From: Lautropia sp. | Lineage (GTDB): Bacteria > Pseudomonadota > Gammaproteobacteria > Burkholderiales > Burkholderiaceae_E | Reading direction: 5' to 3' | Assembly: GCA_030527825.1 (NCBI GenBank) | Contig: JAUNAC010000002.1 | Span: 124,001 to 188,000, forward strand | DNA: 64,000 bases | In this document: positions 63,959 to 64,000 of the stretch, piece after piece | Numbering within the stretch: position 1 is the stretch's first letter | Layout: each line of letters opens with the position of its first letter | The notes under the pieces: generated by a model | Told to the model about the DNA's origin: nothing | Seen by the model: only the letters and a program-made list of their open reading frames with translations | The model's database searches: none | Position numbers and translations under genes: made by a program

Positions 63959-64000
63959 ATGAAGAGCGGACATTCCAGGGCAGGTCAGGTTGCCGGTGGG
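63959..64000 (+). CDS. Start of a gene cut by the window end
   Basis: An ATG with AGGGAG nine bases upstream opens a frame reading MKSGHSRAGQVAGG to the window edge. Only 14 codons are visible and I cannot name the product. It is the next gene after the YjiH-family protein on the same strand. Confidence 0.45.
   Translation, partial: MKSGHSRAGQVAGG

Noticed and set aside
1-64000. Search for tRNA, rRNA, insertion sequences, prophage genes, toxin-antitoxin pairs and CRISPR arrays
   Set aside because: None was supported by eye; no transposase, integrase or regularly spaced repeats were seen.

Overview
The window looks like a chromosomal stretch of a GC-rich betaproteobacterium of the order Burkholderiales. 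I base this on the cluster aroA-cmk-rpsA-ihfB-lapA-lapB, the pairing of polA with a fructosamine-kinase-like thrB and a BPSS1780-type membrane protein, divergent murJ/rpsT, pilT-pilU, and the PutA with an N-terminal ribbon-helix-helix. A Lautropia-like genus is only a guess. I see no rRNA, tRNA, insertion sequence, prophage or CRISPR array. Nearly all space is coding, with about 54 genes, one partial at each edge.

Layout. 1-1282: the 3' end of a galactose-oxidase-like surface protein with a duplicated repeat module, closed by a strong terminator. 1.3-8.0 kb: a glutathione transferase, a WYL-type regulator, a TPP riboswitch controlling a sodium:solute symporter (probable thiamin-related transporter), an MFS exporter and a Kef-type potassium/proton antiporter. 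8.4-17.2 kb: putA, outer membrane phospholipase A, a lemA/TPM/TPM gene set and a DUF3108 protein. 17.2-21.6 kb: a DUF2325 gene overlapping a 35-residue membrane peptide and preceded by a Fur-box-like palindrome, then an FKBP isomerase-glnS pair and a small conserved protein. 21.7-28.7 kb: the aroA-cmk-rpsA-ihfB-lapA-lapB cluster and a ComEA-like helix-hairpin-helix protein. 28.8-36.4 kb: ackA-ubiA (overlapping), a zinc-ribbon protein, murJ, rpsT, a HAD phosphatase, a hydrolase and a LysE exporter. 36.5-42.1 kb: a SitABCD-type manganese/iron ABC importer and two tandem LuxR-type quorum-sensing receptors with no synthase in view. 42.7-48.2 kb: pilT, pilU, a GlpQ-like lipoprotein, an RNA methyltransferase and hemJ. 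48.6-52.9 kb: the leuS-lptE-holA operon. 53.0-64.0 kb: a DOMON-type cytochrome b561, uvrD, the BPSS1780/thrB pair, a LOG-family protein, polA, and a YjiH-family membrane protein with a HutC-like palindrome upstream.

How the parts work together. Much of the window is housekeeping: translation (glnS, leuS, rpsA, rpsT), replication and repair (polA, uvrD, holA, ihfB), envelope assembly (lapA, lapB, lptE, murJ, pldA) and cofactor synthesis (ubiA, hemJ). The accessory themes are metal and vitamin uptake (sitABCD, the riboswitch transporter), cell-cell signalling (LuxR pair) and twitching motility (pilT/pilU).

I did not find an obviously new multi-gene defence or mobile system. The best candidates for undescribed biology are the DUF2325/micro-membrane-peptide pair, the riboswitch-controlled symporter and the tandem LuxR receptors. 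Function calls are from motifs I could read in the translations; no database search was run.
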